Shown: positions 41,928 to 52,071, numbered from the stretch's first letter. The stretch: DNA of 64,000 nucleotides from CAYPLH01 sp964411505 (GCA_964411505.1 CAYPLH010000001.1:120578-184577); one strand, 5' to 3'. Made by a program: numbers and translations. Notes: a model not told the origin generated them from the sequence alone.

Positions 41928-41963
41928 AGGCGGCTTATTTATTTTATTTAAGCCGCCTTTTTT
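41928..41963 (+). terminator. Rho-independent terminator
   Basis: AGGCGGCTTA / TAAGCCGCCT stem followed by a T-run (TTTTTT). Confidence 0.9.
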
Positions 41964-41988
41964 ATGTCTAAATTTGGAGCAAACAACA

Positions 41989-43593
41989 ATGGCTAAAAAA
42001 GCAGGTAAGAAAAAGGATTCAGCGCCTAAGAAACGTGGTCGCCCGCCGAAAGAAAAACAAAATAAAGGTAAGACCTCAAAGTCTGTAAAGCCGAAAGCTA
42101 AAGCCGCTGCGAAAAAAGCGCCAGCTAAACGCGGGCCTAAAGTACAAAGTAAAGTTACTGAGAAGCAAAAAATTAAAGCTGAAATGGCTCGCGTTAACAA
42201 TGACCTTGTTAACTATGACTCCATTGTCTCTGACTCAGAAAAAACGTTTGATTTAATTTCTGGCTCTGGCGCACTAGGCCGCCGTCAATCTACTGGTGTA
42301 ATGTCTATTGATATTACTCTTTACGGTGGTTTAGTTGGTGGTGCGTGGTATACGTTCTCAGGTGCTGAACAGTCTGCTAAAACAACTCTGGCACTTGAAG
42401 CTACTGCACAAGCGGCTATTGATGGTAGCATCCCTATTATTCAAGTATGGGATTATGAAGGTTCGTTTAACGCGTCACTTGATTACTTCTTAAATATCGC
42501 ACGTAAGCAAGGGTTCAAAGGTACTCTTGAAGATATGTTCGGTATTGAAGACCCGGAAACTGGTGAAGTAATTAAACGTGGCCTTGTTAAAAAATACCAA
42601 GGTACTGTTCTCGAAAAGTTTTTTGATAACCTTAAAAAGATTGCTAAAGCGTTGCCAGATAAAATGGAACGCAAAGGTAAATGGTATCTTGTATTTACGC
42701 CAGATAAAAAAGACCCGCTTGATGCAAAACGTAGAGCGGCTTGTCATGAAAAACTTTATAAGAAGACTGGAAAATACTGGATTGAGTCTGACGACGCACC
42801 ACAAGCTTTGTTCTTAGTTGACTCTTATCCTGCTATGTCACCAAAACACGGTGATGATAAAGACAACACAGATGAAGCATTGGCTGCACAAGCACGTACA
42901 TTCTCAGCGCAGTTGCGCCGTGTTAAAGGCTATTTTGCCGATAAGAAAATTGAAGTACTTGGTATTAACCAATTACGCGCTGTTCCGATGGCTATGTATG
43001 GACCTAAAGAAGAAGAACCGGGCGGTAATGCTTTGAAATTCTATTCTGACGTTCGTTTACGTTCAACATCCCGTTCTTCTGTATTCGGTATTAAAGGTCA
43101 GGTTGAAGAAGAAAAATCTGTTCTGCATAAAGGCAACGATAAATACCGCTACCTGCACATTAAACAGATTAAAAACAAGTTGTCAGTTCCGCACCAAGAA
43201 ACTTGGGCGCGTTTGTGGATTACTGACCCTAAAGGTCAAGCGTGGGGTTACGACCCAGTATTTGACTGCTACTATTTTATGAAGCAAACTGGGCTTCTTA
43301 CTTCTACAGAAAATCGTAAGAAAATTAAATTCAAAAATATGCATTTGATTGGAATCAAAGATTGGGATGAAAAAGTTGAAGTTAAGTGGATGGACATTAA
43401 GAAACTTGTTCTTGGTGATAAGTCTACTGTTGCAGATACTTTTAAATCTCTCAAATACAAAGGCAAGCCTTTCAATCTGCATAAAAAACTGAAAGCGTTT
43501 TGTTCTACCAAAACAGCTTATGATTGTTATATTGACCAAATCTCTGGCGGCAGTAAAGGTTCTGACAGCGACAGCGATAGTGATGAAGATTAA
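41989..43593 (+). CDS. RecA/UvsX-like recombinase with AT-hook N-terminus
   Basis: 534 aa from ATG 41989 (GGAG upstream). Residues 1-65 are Lys-rich with one KKRGRPPK AT-hook. The RecA core starts about residue 70: Walker A-like GAEQSAKTT (about 125-133, Ala where Gly is usual), VWDYEGSFN, LFLVDSYPAM (Walker B), GINQLRAVPM and an L2-like region with SRSSVFGIKG. The C-terminus is long and ends in Ser/Asp repeats. It would drive strand exchange on phage ssDNA with the neighbouring SSB. The AT-hook is an unusual addition. TAATG overlap with SbcD-like gene. Confidence 0.8.
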   Translation: MAKKAGKKKDSAPKKRGRPPKEKQNKGKTSKSVKPKAKAAAKKAPAKRGPKVQSKVTEKQKIKAEMARVNNDLVNYDSIVSDSEKTFDLISGSGALGRRQSTGVMSIDITLYGGLVGGAWYTFSGAEQSAKTTLALEATAQAAIDGSIPIIQVWDYEGSFNASLDYFLNIARKQGFKGTLEDMFGIEDPETGEVIKRGLVKKYQGTVLEKFFDNLKKIAKALPDKMERKGKWYLVFTPDKKDPLDAKRRAACHEKLYKKTGKYWIESDDAPQALFLVDSYPAMSPKHGDDKDNTDEALAAQARTFSAQLRRVKGYFADKKIEVLGINQLRAVPMAMYGPKEEEPGGNALKFYSDVRLRSTSRSSVFGIKGQVEEEKSVLHKGNDKYRYLHIKQIKNKLSVPHQETWARLWITDPKGQAWGYDPVFDCYYFMKQTGLLTSTENRKKIKFKNMHLIGIKDWDEKVEVKWMDIKKLVLGDKSTVADTFKSLKYKGKPFNLHKKLKAFCSTKTAYDCYIDQISGGSKGSDSDSDSDED

Positions 43594-44609
43594 TGAAAGC
43601 AATAACTATAGGCGATTTGCATCTTGACGGGTTGGCGAAATACTTCCCGTCTAATCATCTTGAACTACAGTTTGCTGAAATAAGAAAGCCTCTTAACTAC
43701 GCTATTAGTCACGGTATTCGCCATGTCTTCTTTTTAGGAGACATTGGCGAAAACACAGAACTTAGCTATGCTGCTATTTCAGCTTTTATTAAATTTCTTT
43801 CTGAATACCAAGATAAGTTTGTATTTCATTTTTTGTTAGGCAACCATGACTTTGCAGAAAACGGAGTTCATTGCATGACTCCGTTTGTTACTATGGTTAA
43901 TTGTGGTTTGTTAAAGAACGTTCATATATACGAGAAGAAAACAAAGTTAAAAATACAAGGCGCGAAATTTAATTTGTGTCCGTACCCTTATTCGCAAGGC
44001 GAAGACGAGCATGTTAACATGGGGCATTTCTCTACTCCCGGCGCTACTTTAGATAATGGTTATAAAGAAAAAGAAGGAACAAAAATTCGTAAGCGCCACA
44101 AATGGGTGCTTGGTCATTTACATACCCCACACGGAAACTTTAACGGTACGCTGTATCAGTTAGGATTTCCTGAGAGACTACCAAAGGGGTTTGGAGTTAT
44201 TACTGCCTCAAACAAATCTGGCAGACTTAAATTCAAACGCGAATTTATTCAGACTGACCCTGCGTTTAAACTGATTAACCTAGCTATTGAAAGTAAGTCT
44301 GATTTAAAACAAATTGAAAAGAATCCTTTGTACCTGTACCGTCTAGTGGTTAAATCATCATTTGAATTACCTGATAACTTGATGACTAAATACCCAAACA
44401 TTTTCAAAATTGTGGGCGTCAAAAATAAGAAAGACTTTGAAGCTATTATTGCTGATGAAAACAAAGTATCTCTTATTGATGATAATGGTGAGTTGCCTTC
44501 GGAAAAGAAACTTCTCAAACTAACTTTCAAGAAAAAAGGCTTATCTAAGACTCAGTATTCTAGGGGTCTTGAACTAGTGAGTAAAGCGAAGGAGTCGTTA
44601 AAATGTTAA
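43593..44609 (+). CDS. SbcD/Mre11-like nuclease (T4 gp47 type)
   Basis: 338 aa. Metallophosphoesterase motifs in order: GDLHLDG (residues 7-13), FFLGDIGEN (near 48), LLGNHDFAE (near 83), and GHLHTPHG (near 173), which bind two metal ions. With the SbcC-like partner it would degrade or trim DNA ends for recombination. Starts on the recombinase stop codon. Confidence 0.8.
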   Translation: MKAITIGDLHLDGLAKYFPSNHLELQFAEIRKPLNYAISHGIRHVFFLGDIGENTELSYAAISAFIKFLSEYQDKFVFHFLLGNHDFAENGVHCMTPFVTMVNCGLLKNVHIYEKKTKLKIQGAKFNLCPYPYSQGEDEHVNMGHFSTPGATLDNGYKEKEGTKIRKRHKWVLGHLHTPHGNFNGTLYQLGFPERLPKGFGVITASNKSGRLKFKREFIQTDPAFKLINLAIESKSDLKQIEKNPLYLYRLVVKSSFELPDNLMTKYPNIFKIVGVKNKKDFEAIIADENKVSLIDDNGELPSEKKLLKLTFKKKGLSKTQYSRGLELVSKAKESLKC

Positions 44610-45124
44610 CGAACATTCAGGACTATAGTGATAAAACGTGTATCGTAACGATAACTTCAAAATGCATACCGTCTGTGTTATTGAAAGAATTACTATCTAC
44701 TCTTACTGAGGATAAATTTGTTTATCTTTTATATTGTATTCATCGTCGCGTTAAGCTATCGGATGAATACGCTTTAAAGTTTGATACTGAGTGCTTACGA
44801 AATTTGTTATTAGACACGTATAAGTATTACTTGGAAAAATACGGTTACGACACCGTAGATAAAAATTTACAATACTTGGTTCAAAATGATCGTTGCATTG
44901 TAAGTAACTACGCTTACCTTCATGCCAAACACAAAACAAAAACTACTTACCCGTATGTTTATTTTGCTAACAATTTTTTCTTGTACCTTTCACAACCGGC
45001 AAACTCTAATATAGACGTTAGGTTAAAATATATGAAGTTGTATAGTTCTTTACCGGCAGATCAAGTTAAAAGCAATCGCCAACTTGATATGGTGGAACTT
45101 AGCTTTCTTCAAAACAAAAAGTAA
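44603..45124 (+). CDS. Hypothetical protein, 173 aa
   Basis: Not recognised. Helical, Leu/Tyr/Lys-rich, no Cys motif or catalytic signature. Overlaps the SbcD end by seven bases and precedes the clamp loader with a CTGTAAAGTA motif between them, so it belongs to the recombination unit by position. A replication accessory subunit is possible but unproven. Confidence 0.55.
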   Translation: MLTNIQDYSDKTCIVTITSKCIPSVLLKELLSTLTEDKFVYLLYCIHRRVKLSDEYALKFDTECLRNLLLDTYKYYLEKYGYDTVDKNLQYLVQNDRCIVSNYAYLHAKHKTKTTYPYVYFANNFFLYLSQPANSNIDVRLKYMKLYSSLPADQVKSNRQLDMVELSFLQNKK

Positions 45125-45129
45125 CATAT

Positions 45130-45139
45130 CTGTAAAGTA
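45130..45139 (+). promoter_or_regulatory. CTGTAAAGTA motif upstream of the clamp loader
   Basis: 24 bases separate it from the ATG at 45164. Confidence 0.45.
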
Positions 45140-45163
45140 AATAACGGATTCTAGGAGAACGTA

Positions 45164-46237
45164 ATGAGTGGATTTGACTCTCTGTATCGCCCTAAAAAAT
45201 GGGATGACTTGGTAGGTAACGAAGCGGTGATTGCTTCGCTAAAGGGTGAACTAAACAGAGATAGTAAAAAACAAGCTTACTTGTTTACTGGTGAAACAGG
45301 TATAGGGAAAACTACGATAGCTAGATTGTTTTCTTCTTATCTATTATCTAAAGACAAAAAACCTGTCAACGTAAAAACTTGCCCTGATTATAACGAAATT
45401 AACGTTGGTGATAATTCTGGCGTAGACTTCATTCGTGAACTTGCAGAAAACACAAGGTTTCGTCCTAGTGTTTCCCCGTATCGTATTTTCGTTCTTGACG
45501 AAGTTCAAGCCTTATCAACTCAAGCTAGAAACGCTTTGTTGAAAGTATTGGAAGAACCGCCTGCTCACACTATATTTATTCTGTGTTCTATGGAAGGCGA
45601 CGCAATTCATAAAGCGTTAAAAACGCGCTGCATGAATTTTCAATTAGAGCTACCAGATGAAGACCAAGTATCTGAACGTCTGCAAAAAATTGCGAAGAAA
45701 GAAAAAATAGAATGGGTCAATTCAAAAGTAGCTAAAAAAATTGCGTTAGCTTCCGGTAAAAGTATTCGTCGTGCTGTTACTATTCTCGAAGAACTTTCTC
45801 TTAATGAGAATATAAATAGCAAAAAAGCAGAAAAGATTGATAAGTACATAAGCAAAATTATTGACCACTCCAGTGATAGTAATGATAAAGTATGCGCAAA
45901 TATTCTTGCGGCTATTTATAAAGGCGAGCCAAACGACGCTTATGAACACGCATGTAATGTAAATACGTCTGAACTTTCTAGCGTATTGCAGATGCTTTAT
46001 CAGAACAAATATCTTATAGATAGGGTAGTTGTTCCTAAGCATCCGAAAACCGCACACTGGGGTATGAATAAAACGTTGTCTAATGCTGTTGGTAAACAAA
46101 ATTTAGATGATGTCATTCACGTTCAAAAAAGTCTTGTTATCCTTCGTCAGCACTTTGCATCTGCTGCTGTTCCGGTAGGTGTTCTATTGCCGACAAAGGC
46201 GTATGAATTAGCTCAGTATTTCAGAGATAAAAAATGA
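45164..46237 (+). CDS. Sliding clamp loader, large subunit (gp44/DnaX-type AAA+)
   Basis: 357 aa. Begins with the typical SLYRPKKWDDLVGNE; Walker A GETGIGKTT (about 43-51), Walker B VLDEVQALS (about 109-117), and KVLEEPPAHTIFIL with a following arginine region (KTRCMNFQL) as in clamp loaders. It would load the polymerase clamp using ATP. The clamp and small subunit genes are not obvious here. AGGAG ribosome site; a CTGTAAAGTA motif lies upstream; overlaps the SbcC-like gene by four bases. Confidence 0.8.
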   Translation: MSGFDSLYRPKKWDDLVGNEAVIASLKGELNRDSKKQAYLFTGETGIGKTTIARLFSSYLLSKDKKPVNVKTCPDYNEINVGDNSGVDFIRELAENTRFRPSVSPYRIFVLDEVQALSTQARNALLKVLEEPPAHTIFILCSMEGDAIHKALKTRCMNFQLELPDEDQVSERLQKIAKKEKIEWVNSKVAKKIALASGKSIRRAVTILEELSLNENINSKKAEKIDKYISKIIDHSSDSNDKVCANILAAIYKGEPNDAYEHACNVNTSELSSVLQMLYQNKYLIDRVVVPKHPKTAHWGMNKTLSNAVGKQNLDDVIHVQKSLVILRQHFASAAVPVGVLLPTKAYELAQYFRDKK

Positions 46238-48573
46238 CAGAACTAATCGGCTTGCGTCATAGTAATTCAGTTGTATTTAAGGACGCGTATTTACCGCTTA
46301 ACAAAAAAGGTATTACTCAAATTCGAGGTAACAATAAAGACTCGAAACTTGGCGGTAACCTGAAAGACCCAAACGCAACGGGTAAATCGGTTTTACTTCG
46401 TCCTATTACTGACATTATTTTCGCTTCTGCTCCGCTCACAAAAGATATTAAGACGAAAGCGCGAGCCGATTTGTTCACTCAAAAAGACTCCGCTTTAACG
46501 TTATCCTTGGAACACGAAGGTGAGCGGTTCGACATTATTAAAAAGGCTAAAGGAAAAAGCTACGAATACGAAGTAATTCAAAACGACGGTAACACTAATA
46601 TTCGTCGCAAGGATTATACGGAAAAGAAAATTCGTTCTATGTTCGGTTACACAGAAGATGAATTTTATACTCTTTGGTTTATCGACAGTCGTAAAAATTC
46701 TCCGTTGCAATTCGGTACTGCTGCAAAACGTTTTGAATTTTTCACTAATATGTTTCGCCTCGAAGACATGGATGCTATGCGCCGTGTCTTTAATTCTATG
46801 TTACGTGAAGCAAAGAATCATATCGCCAAATACGATACGCTTAAAAAAGAATTAAAAGAACTTGGTAAACTACCGTCTTCAAAAGAACTGGCTAAATTAA
46901 AGGCCACACTTAGCGAGCAAAAGAAAGCACGAAAGAAAGTAGTAGAGAAAATCGACTCTGCATCTAAGCAGTTGGATACTTACTTAACGTTACAAGCATG
47001 TTTAACAGCGTATAAGAAATACACTACTGTTTGCGATATGCTTGGTATCGAATACTCCAAGTACACAAAAGTTGAAAGTAAACTACGGTCTATCTTAAAT
47101 GATGCTAAAAAATATCAAGAACAAAACGACGCGTACTCTAAGTTTACTACACTGAATAAGGAATACGAAAAGCAACGTAAACAATTGTTGAACCAAGTTA
47201 ACGGTCTTGATGAAAAGCAGGTATCGAAGAATTTAAAGGAAATAGACAAAGACCTTAGTAAGGTTCGTAATGAATACTCTGAATTAAAAATACGAGTTCC
47301 GGAATTTAATGAAAAAAGATTTACTAAGTTAAAAGAGAAACTTCCAAAGAAAACTGCCGATCAACTTAAAGATGACATTGCTCAGTTACGCTCTTACGTT
47401 AATATAGACGAAGTTATTATGACTAAAATTTTAGGTCAGCTTCGTGAGCATAAACATGACAAAAGCTGTCCTGTATGCAAAGGCCCGCTTACTGAGATTT
47501 CAGAAAAAGAAATTCAAAAACGTATTGATGCTTCAAAATCCAAAATAGCGAGTCTAGAAAAACAGTTATCTATGATCTCAGACTACGAAGGCTTAAAGAA
47601 AGAATACGCTGAATATAAAGAGGCTGTTAAAAAAGAGAAGACAGCAAAAGCTGCTAAAGCAAAGTTGAAAAAGAAGTTTGACAAACTTACCGCCAAGAAA
47701 AAAGAATTGAAACATCAACACTCTGTATTCTTATCTATAGCTAATATGAGAAAACCTAAGCCTGTAGATAAGCCAAGTGTTGTTATGCAGAGTAGCAAAG
47801 ATTTATCTTTGTTTACTGACGTGCTTAATGAGCTACCTACTGTGTACCCAAATATAGAATCTTTTTCATCAATAAATATTGAAGAAATTCCTAGCAAGAT
47901 CAAGCAAGCAAAAAAGAACCTTAAAAACATGAATGCTCAGACAGTAGATGACAACTATCAAGCGTTGTCTAACGAAGTATCTACTATTGAATTTAAATTG
48001 AAACAGGCTAAACGTATTAGTAAGGAAATGGATGAACTACGGGAATACGTAGATGACGTTCCCATTATTGAAACGTTGATTGAAGCCTTTTCTAATAAAG
48101 GAATGAAACTGGAAATGATTAGTTTCCTAGCTGCTAAAATTGAGCAGAACATGAATAGGTTTGCGAACTTGATTTTTGCAGAACCTATTAAGTTTCATTT
48201 TTTAGTTACTGGTGGAAATGCTTTTGATATTAAAGCGGAAAGGAAAGTTAACGGCACTCTTGTGTGTACTGACGTTCGTACTTTATCAGGTGCTGAAAGT
48301 CGTGCTTTTAGTTTTCTATTACCATTAGCAATCTTACCTTTGATACCTGCCAGCCGTCGCTTGAACGTCATGGTACTTGACGAACCTTTGCAAAACGTAG
48401 GTGAAGCCAGACGTGACTTGTTTATTAACGATTTCATACCAAAATTAAACTCAATTATTCCGCATATAATTATTCTCTCTACGGAAGAAGAGAATTATAA
48501 GAATAGTGATGTGTATTACGTCGTAAAAGAAAACTCGGTGTCCTCGTTGAAAAAACTTGGGAGTAAAAAGTGA
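46234..48573 (+). CDS. SbcC/Rad50-like ATPase (T4 gp46 type)
   Basis: 779 aa. The N-terminal ATPase half has NATGKSVLL (about 46-54), a Walker A displaced by a short insertion after GNN. Two long coiled coils flank the zinc hook CPVC (about 413-416). The C-terminal half has TLSGAESRAFSF (signature) near 690 and VMVLDEPLQNVG (Walker B, D-loop) near 712. With the SbcD-like nuclease it would process DNA ends. Overlaps both neighbours. Confidence 0.8.
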   Translation: MTELIGLRHSNSVVFKDAYLPLNKKGITQIRGNNKDSKLGGNLKDPNATGKSVLLRPITDIIFASAPLTKDIKTKARADLFTQKDSALTLSLEHEGERFDIIKKAKGKSYEYEVIQNDGNTNIRRKDYTEKKIRSMFGYTEDEFYTLWFIDSRKNSPLQFGTAAKRFEFFTNMFRLEDMDAMRRVFNSMLREAKNHIAKYDTLKKELKELGKLPSSKELAKLKATLSEQKKARKKVVEKIDSASKQLDTYLTLQACLTAYKKYTTVCDMLGIEYSKYTKVESKLRSILNDAKKYQEQNDAYSKFTTLNKEYEKQRKQLLNQVNGLDEKQVSKNLKEIDKDLSKVRNEYSELKIRVPEFNEKRFTKLKEKLPKKTADQLKDDIAQLRSYVNIDEVIMTKILGQLREHKHDKSCPVCKGPLTEISEKEIQKRIDASKSKIASLEKQLSMISDYEGLKKEYAEYKEAVKKEKTAKAAKAKLKKKFDKLTAKKKELKHQHSVFLSIANMRKPKPVDKPSVVMQSSKDLSLFTDVLNELPTVYPNIESFSSINIEEIPSKIKQAKKNLKNMNAQTVDDNYQALSNEVSTIEFKLKQAKRISKEMDELREYVDDVPIIETLIEAFSNKGMKLEMISFLAAKIEQNMNRFANLIFAEPIKFHFLVTGGNAFDIKAERKVNGTLVCTDVRTLSGAESRAFSFLLPLAILPLIPASRRLNVMVLDEPLQNVGEARRDLFINDFIPKLNSIIPHIIILSTEEENYKNSDVYYVVKENSVSSLKKLGSKK

Positions 48574-49031
48574 TTACGACAAATAACTTTGAAAGAGCCA
48601 CAAATTTTTTATATGGTAGTAGTAACTTTATAGAACAGATTGACAAGTATAAGAAACAAGACTTACTTAATTTTGCAGAAGTTAACTTGAACTTTTCATA
48701 CTTACACGTGCTTTCAAAAATACGACCTGTATTTTTTAACAACTACGACTATCTATACCCGGTGTCTTCTTATGCGGTAGCTACTGTACCTGACTCAGAT
48801 TCTATCTCGTGTAAAAGACTTGTCGTTTATCTTTTCACAGATTCTACCCTTCTTAATTCAAAACCTATAACTTGGGCAGACGCACATTTACACTTATGTC
48901 TTAACTACGCGTCTTATACTGCTAGTATTGTCGTCATAAAGGACGATGAAATTCTCCCAGTTAAAGACTTCGATATAAAAGAAGGTAAAGTTATTGTATA
49001 CCAGCAGTTAAAGAGTAAGGGGAGACTATGA
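48570..49031 (+). CDS. Hypothetical protein, 153 aa
   Basis: Not recognised. GTG start overlapping the SbcC stop (GTGA). Globular with hydrophobic/aromatic strands (SSYAVATVPDSD, RLVVYLFTDS, ASIVVIKDDEI); no catalytic motif. Overlaps the next start by four bases, so it belongs to the same operon as the recombination genes. Confidence 0.55.
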   Translation: MITTNNFERATNFLYGSSNFIEQIDKYKKQDLLNFAEVNLNFSYLHVLSKIRPVFFNNYDYLYPVSSYAVATVPDSDSISCKRLVVYLFTDSTLLNSKPITWADAHLHLCLNYASYTASIVVIKDDEILPVKDFDIKEGKVIVYQQLKSKGRL

Positions 49032-49696
49032 TATATGGAGTAGAAAACTATGATCCTTTCTATGTGTATACACTACTTACAGAAGACTTAAAAATAAAGG
49101 CTAAATACATTAGTATTGATGAAGTTAAACCAAAAGCTAAAATTGCTTTCTTTTTTAGTCATAAGTCTTTTCGTCGGAACTTCCGCCAGTTAAAAAATAA
49201 CCCAGTACCTTGTCTTCTATTCGGACCTAAAATAGTTTACCAACATTTAAACATACCTTTTCAAGAAAAAGTAACACCTGCTTTTTTGAAGAAACTTTTA
49301 AAGTACAAAGGTTCCTCTCCAAACCTTACGTTTACACCCCTTAACTTAGCGTTGACTTTATTAGATAGAACAAAACCCTCTATCATTAAAGACATCCTAA
49401 CTTTGCTTTATAAAGTGCCTGATAAGTCTCAGCGTGATAGCCTTCGTGTATCTTTTTTCCAGTCTCTTGTTACCGCAGAAAACATAGATGACCTGACCAG
49501 TACACTAATTTCATTGTCGCACTCTAAACGTTTAGTAAGGAAGCTTATTCAGAGTGTAGATAACAAAATTTTGATTAACACTATGAAGGCTACCAAAGAG
49601 GTGGTCGCTAAAAAAAGAACTGTAGAAAAAGCCGCTTCTAAATATGGTATAGCGGAATTTGACATCCGTTATATTCTTTCTCAATCTGAGGTTTAA
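49028..49696 (+). CDS. Hypothetical protein, 222 aa
   Basis: Not recognised. N-terminal alpha/beta part with a basic cluster (HKSFRRNFRQLK), then helical repeats. The C-terminal 40 residues (KEVVAKKRTVEKAASKYGIA, then EFDIRYIL) look like a small helix-turn-helix. It lies between SbcC and ribonucleotide reductase; a role in clamp loading or regulation is only a positional guess. Confidence 0.55.
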   Translation: MIYGVENYDPFYVYTLLTEDLKIKAKYISIDEVKPKAKIAFFFSHKSFRRNFRQLKNNPVPCLLFGPKIVYQHLNIPFQEKVTPAFLKKLLKYKGSSPNLTFTPLNLALTLLDRTKPSIIKDILTLLYKVPDKSQRDSLRVSFFQSLVTAENIDDLTSTLISLSHSKRLVRKLIQSVDNKILINTMKATKEVVAKKRTVEKAASKYGIAEFDIRYILSQSEV

Positions 49697-49698
49697 CA

Positions 49699-52071
49699 AT
49701 GACAAACGTGAACGAAGTATTTGTAGTAAAGCGTGACGGGACAAGAGCACCTTGGGACTTTTCAAAAACGTTTCGTGCTATTAGTTGGGCAAGCCAAGAC
49801 TTAGACTTCGATATTAATAAAATTTTTGATGAAGAACTAATTAACTCTATTGTCTACGATGGTATACCAACTACTCAACTTCAATTGCTGCTTGCACACA
49901 TGGCGGAATCCGTAAGCTATAAATACCCAGAAGCGGATATTATTGCAGCCCGTCTTCTTTTGCAGGTAGTAAGAAAAGAAATTAATGACCCTTTTAATCA
50001 TGGTTATACGGGTTATCCCCATCTTAAAGATACTCTGCACCGCGCAGAAAAATATGGCTCACGACGCATTGACAAAAACCTTGTAGAAAAATTTGATCTT
50101 GAAATTTTGAATGCGGCTATTGATAAAGACCGCGATCTAAATTTTCGTTACATGGGTATTTCTACTCTGTTTACTTCTTACTTGTTGCGTGACACAAGGG
50201 ATAACTCTTTAATTGAAGGCCCGCAACATTTCTTTATGCGTGTAGCAATGGGATTAGCGCATTCTGAACCGGAAGAAAAAAGACACGAAGTAGCTATCGA
50301 CCTTTATAATCAGTATTCCAGTTTAGCTTTCCTTTCTTCAACCCCAACAAACTTTAATTCTTGTACTGTTCACCCTCAGTTGTCTTCTTGTTTTATCACT
50401 ACGGTAGAAAGTGATTCCCTTGAGGGTATTCATAGCACTGGTCAAGAACTTTCACAGTATTCTAAATTTTCTGGTGGTACGGCAACTGATTTAACTCCGT
50501 TGCGTTCTAAGGGTTCTAAGATTGCAGGAACAGGTGGACGTTCTAGCGGCGTAATTGCTTTTGCAAAAATCTATGAAGCATGTATGCGAGCATTTGACCA
50601 AGGTGGAAATAGGCCCGGTGTCATTTGTATGTATCTTGAATCGTGGCACCAAGATATTGTTACCTTCTTAGAAAGTGTTGACCCGAAAGGTGATGAACGT
50701 ACTTCCTTGCGTGACGCGCATATTGCTAATTGGGTTCCTGATCTTCTTATGCAACGTGTTCAGGAAGAAAAAGACTGGAGTTTGTTTAATCCTAAAGACG
50801 TTCCAGATTTGCACGATTTATACGGTGAAGATTTTAAAGTAGCTTATGAAGCGTATGAAAATAATCCAGACATTGAACGTAAAGTAATTCCAGCAAAAAC
50901 CTTGTTTAAGAAAATGCTGGAAACTCTGTTCAACCGTAAGGGTAAAGGTTGGATTTGTTTTAAAGATGAAGCAAACCGACGTAACCCTTCGCGCGCATAC
51001 GGGCGCATACATTCTTCTAATCTCTGTACTGAGATTATGTTGATTAATAATTCAGAGATGTCTTCTGTATGTAACTTAGGTTCTATTAACATTGCAAATA
51101 TCAATTCACCGGAAGAACTCGTTAGCGTAGTAAAAACTGGTGTACGTGCAATTGATAACGCCATCACTAATGGATACGTACCTAATGTTAAAGGGCAGCG
51201 GTTTAATGATTTGGAACGTCCTTTAGGTTTAGGCTTGATGGGGCTAACTAGAAAACTAGTAGGTGATTTTCATATTGACTATGAAAGTATTGAGTATCTG
51301 GTAGCCAACGAAATTATCATGGGCATTATTTCCATGACAGCTATGGATACAAGTGCTGATCTGGCGCAAGAAAAGGGTGCGTATAAAAACTTCCATAAAT
51401 CATCGTGGGCTAAAGGCGAATTGATTGTAGATACTGCTGCTGACGTTGACGATGAATTCTTTAAGAACATTGATTATTACTTGGATAACCATACTCCGGA
51501 AGTTTTGAAACCCTATCTTGAAGTTTACCGTTCTTTTGATCGTGATGCTTTGCGAAACAAAGTAAAACAAGGTATGCGCAACGCAACTTTGTTAGCTATC
51601 GCGCCTACTGCTTCTATTGCTAACATTGCAGGCTGCACTAACTGTACTGAGTTGCCAAATAAATTGGTTTACTCTAAAGATAACAATTCAGGTAAATATA
51701 ATATTATCCCTGAGCTGTTTGTTAAGCTTCGTCAAGACGGTCGTGAAGACTTAGTTAAAACTGCTTATTCTGTGTCTCAAATTTCTACTATTCGTTCGGC
51801 TGCTGTGCGTCAACGTTGGATTGACCAAGCACAATCTACGAATATATTTGTGTACGAAACTGTTAAAGGTAAAGACCTCGCATCTATTTATCTTGCAGCT
51901 TGGTCATACCATTTGAAGACTACTTATTATCTGCGGTCACAAGCGCCAGATATTAAAAACAATATGGACTCTTTTGTAGCGCAAGACGAAACACCTGTTG
52001 AAACGCCACCAGTTGTTGAAGACGCTTCATTCTGTAGCATCGACGATGAAGGTTGTCTTTCCTGTCAGTAA
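49699..52071 (+). CDS. nrdA: Ribonucleoside-diphosphate reductase, large subunit (class Ia NrdA)
   Basis: 790 aa. An N-terminal ATP-cone-like region begins with VFVVKRDGTRAPWDFSKTFR (activity site). SCTVHPQLSSCF holds the first active-site Cys; GSKIAGTGGRSSG, SSNLCTEIML and SVCNLGSINI hold the loop and radical-site residues; and APTASIANIAGCTNC follows. The C-terminus ends in CLSCQ, the redox-shuttle pair. It makes dNDPs from NDPs with NrdB. GAGG ribosome site. Confidence 0.9.
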   Translation: MTNVNEVFVVKRDGTRAPWDFSKTFRAISWASQDLDFDINKIFDEELINSIVYDGIPTTQLQLLLAHMAESVSYKYPEADIIAARLLLQVVRKEINDPFNHGYTGYPHLKDTLHRAEKYGSRRIDKNLVEKFDLEILNAAIDKDRDLNFRYMGISTLFTSYLLRDTRDNSLIEGPQHFFMRVAMGLAHSEPEEKRHEVAIDLYNQYSSLAFLSSTPTNFNSCTVHPQLSSCFITTVESDSLEGIHSTGQELSQYSKFSGGTATDLTPLRSKGSKIAGTGGRSSGVIAFAKIYEACMRAFDQGGNRPGVICMYLESWHQDIVTFLESVDPKGDERTSLRDAHIANWVPDLLMQRVQEEKDWSLFNPKDVPDLHDLYGEDFKVAYEAYENNPDIERKVIPAKTLFKKMLETLFNRKGKGWICFKDEANRRNPSRAYGRIHSSNLCTEIMLINNSEMSSVCNLGSINIANINSPEELVSVVKTGVRAIDNAITNGYVPNVKGQRFNDLERPLGLGLMGLTRKLVGDFHIDYESIEYLVANEIIMGIISMTAMDTSADLAQEKGAYKNFHKSSWAKGELIVDTAADVDDEFFKNIDYYLDNHTPEVLKPYLEVYRSFDRDALRNKVKQGMRNATLLAIAPTASIANIAGCTNCTELPNKLVYSKDNNSGKYNIIPELFVKLRQDGREDLVKTAYSVSQISTIRSAAVRQRWIDQAQSTNIFVYETVKGKDLASIYLAAWSYHLKTTYYLRSQAPDIKNNMDSFVAQDETPVETPPVVEDASFCSIDDEGCLSCQ

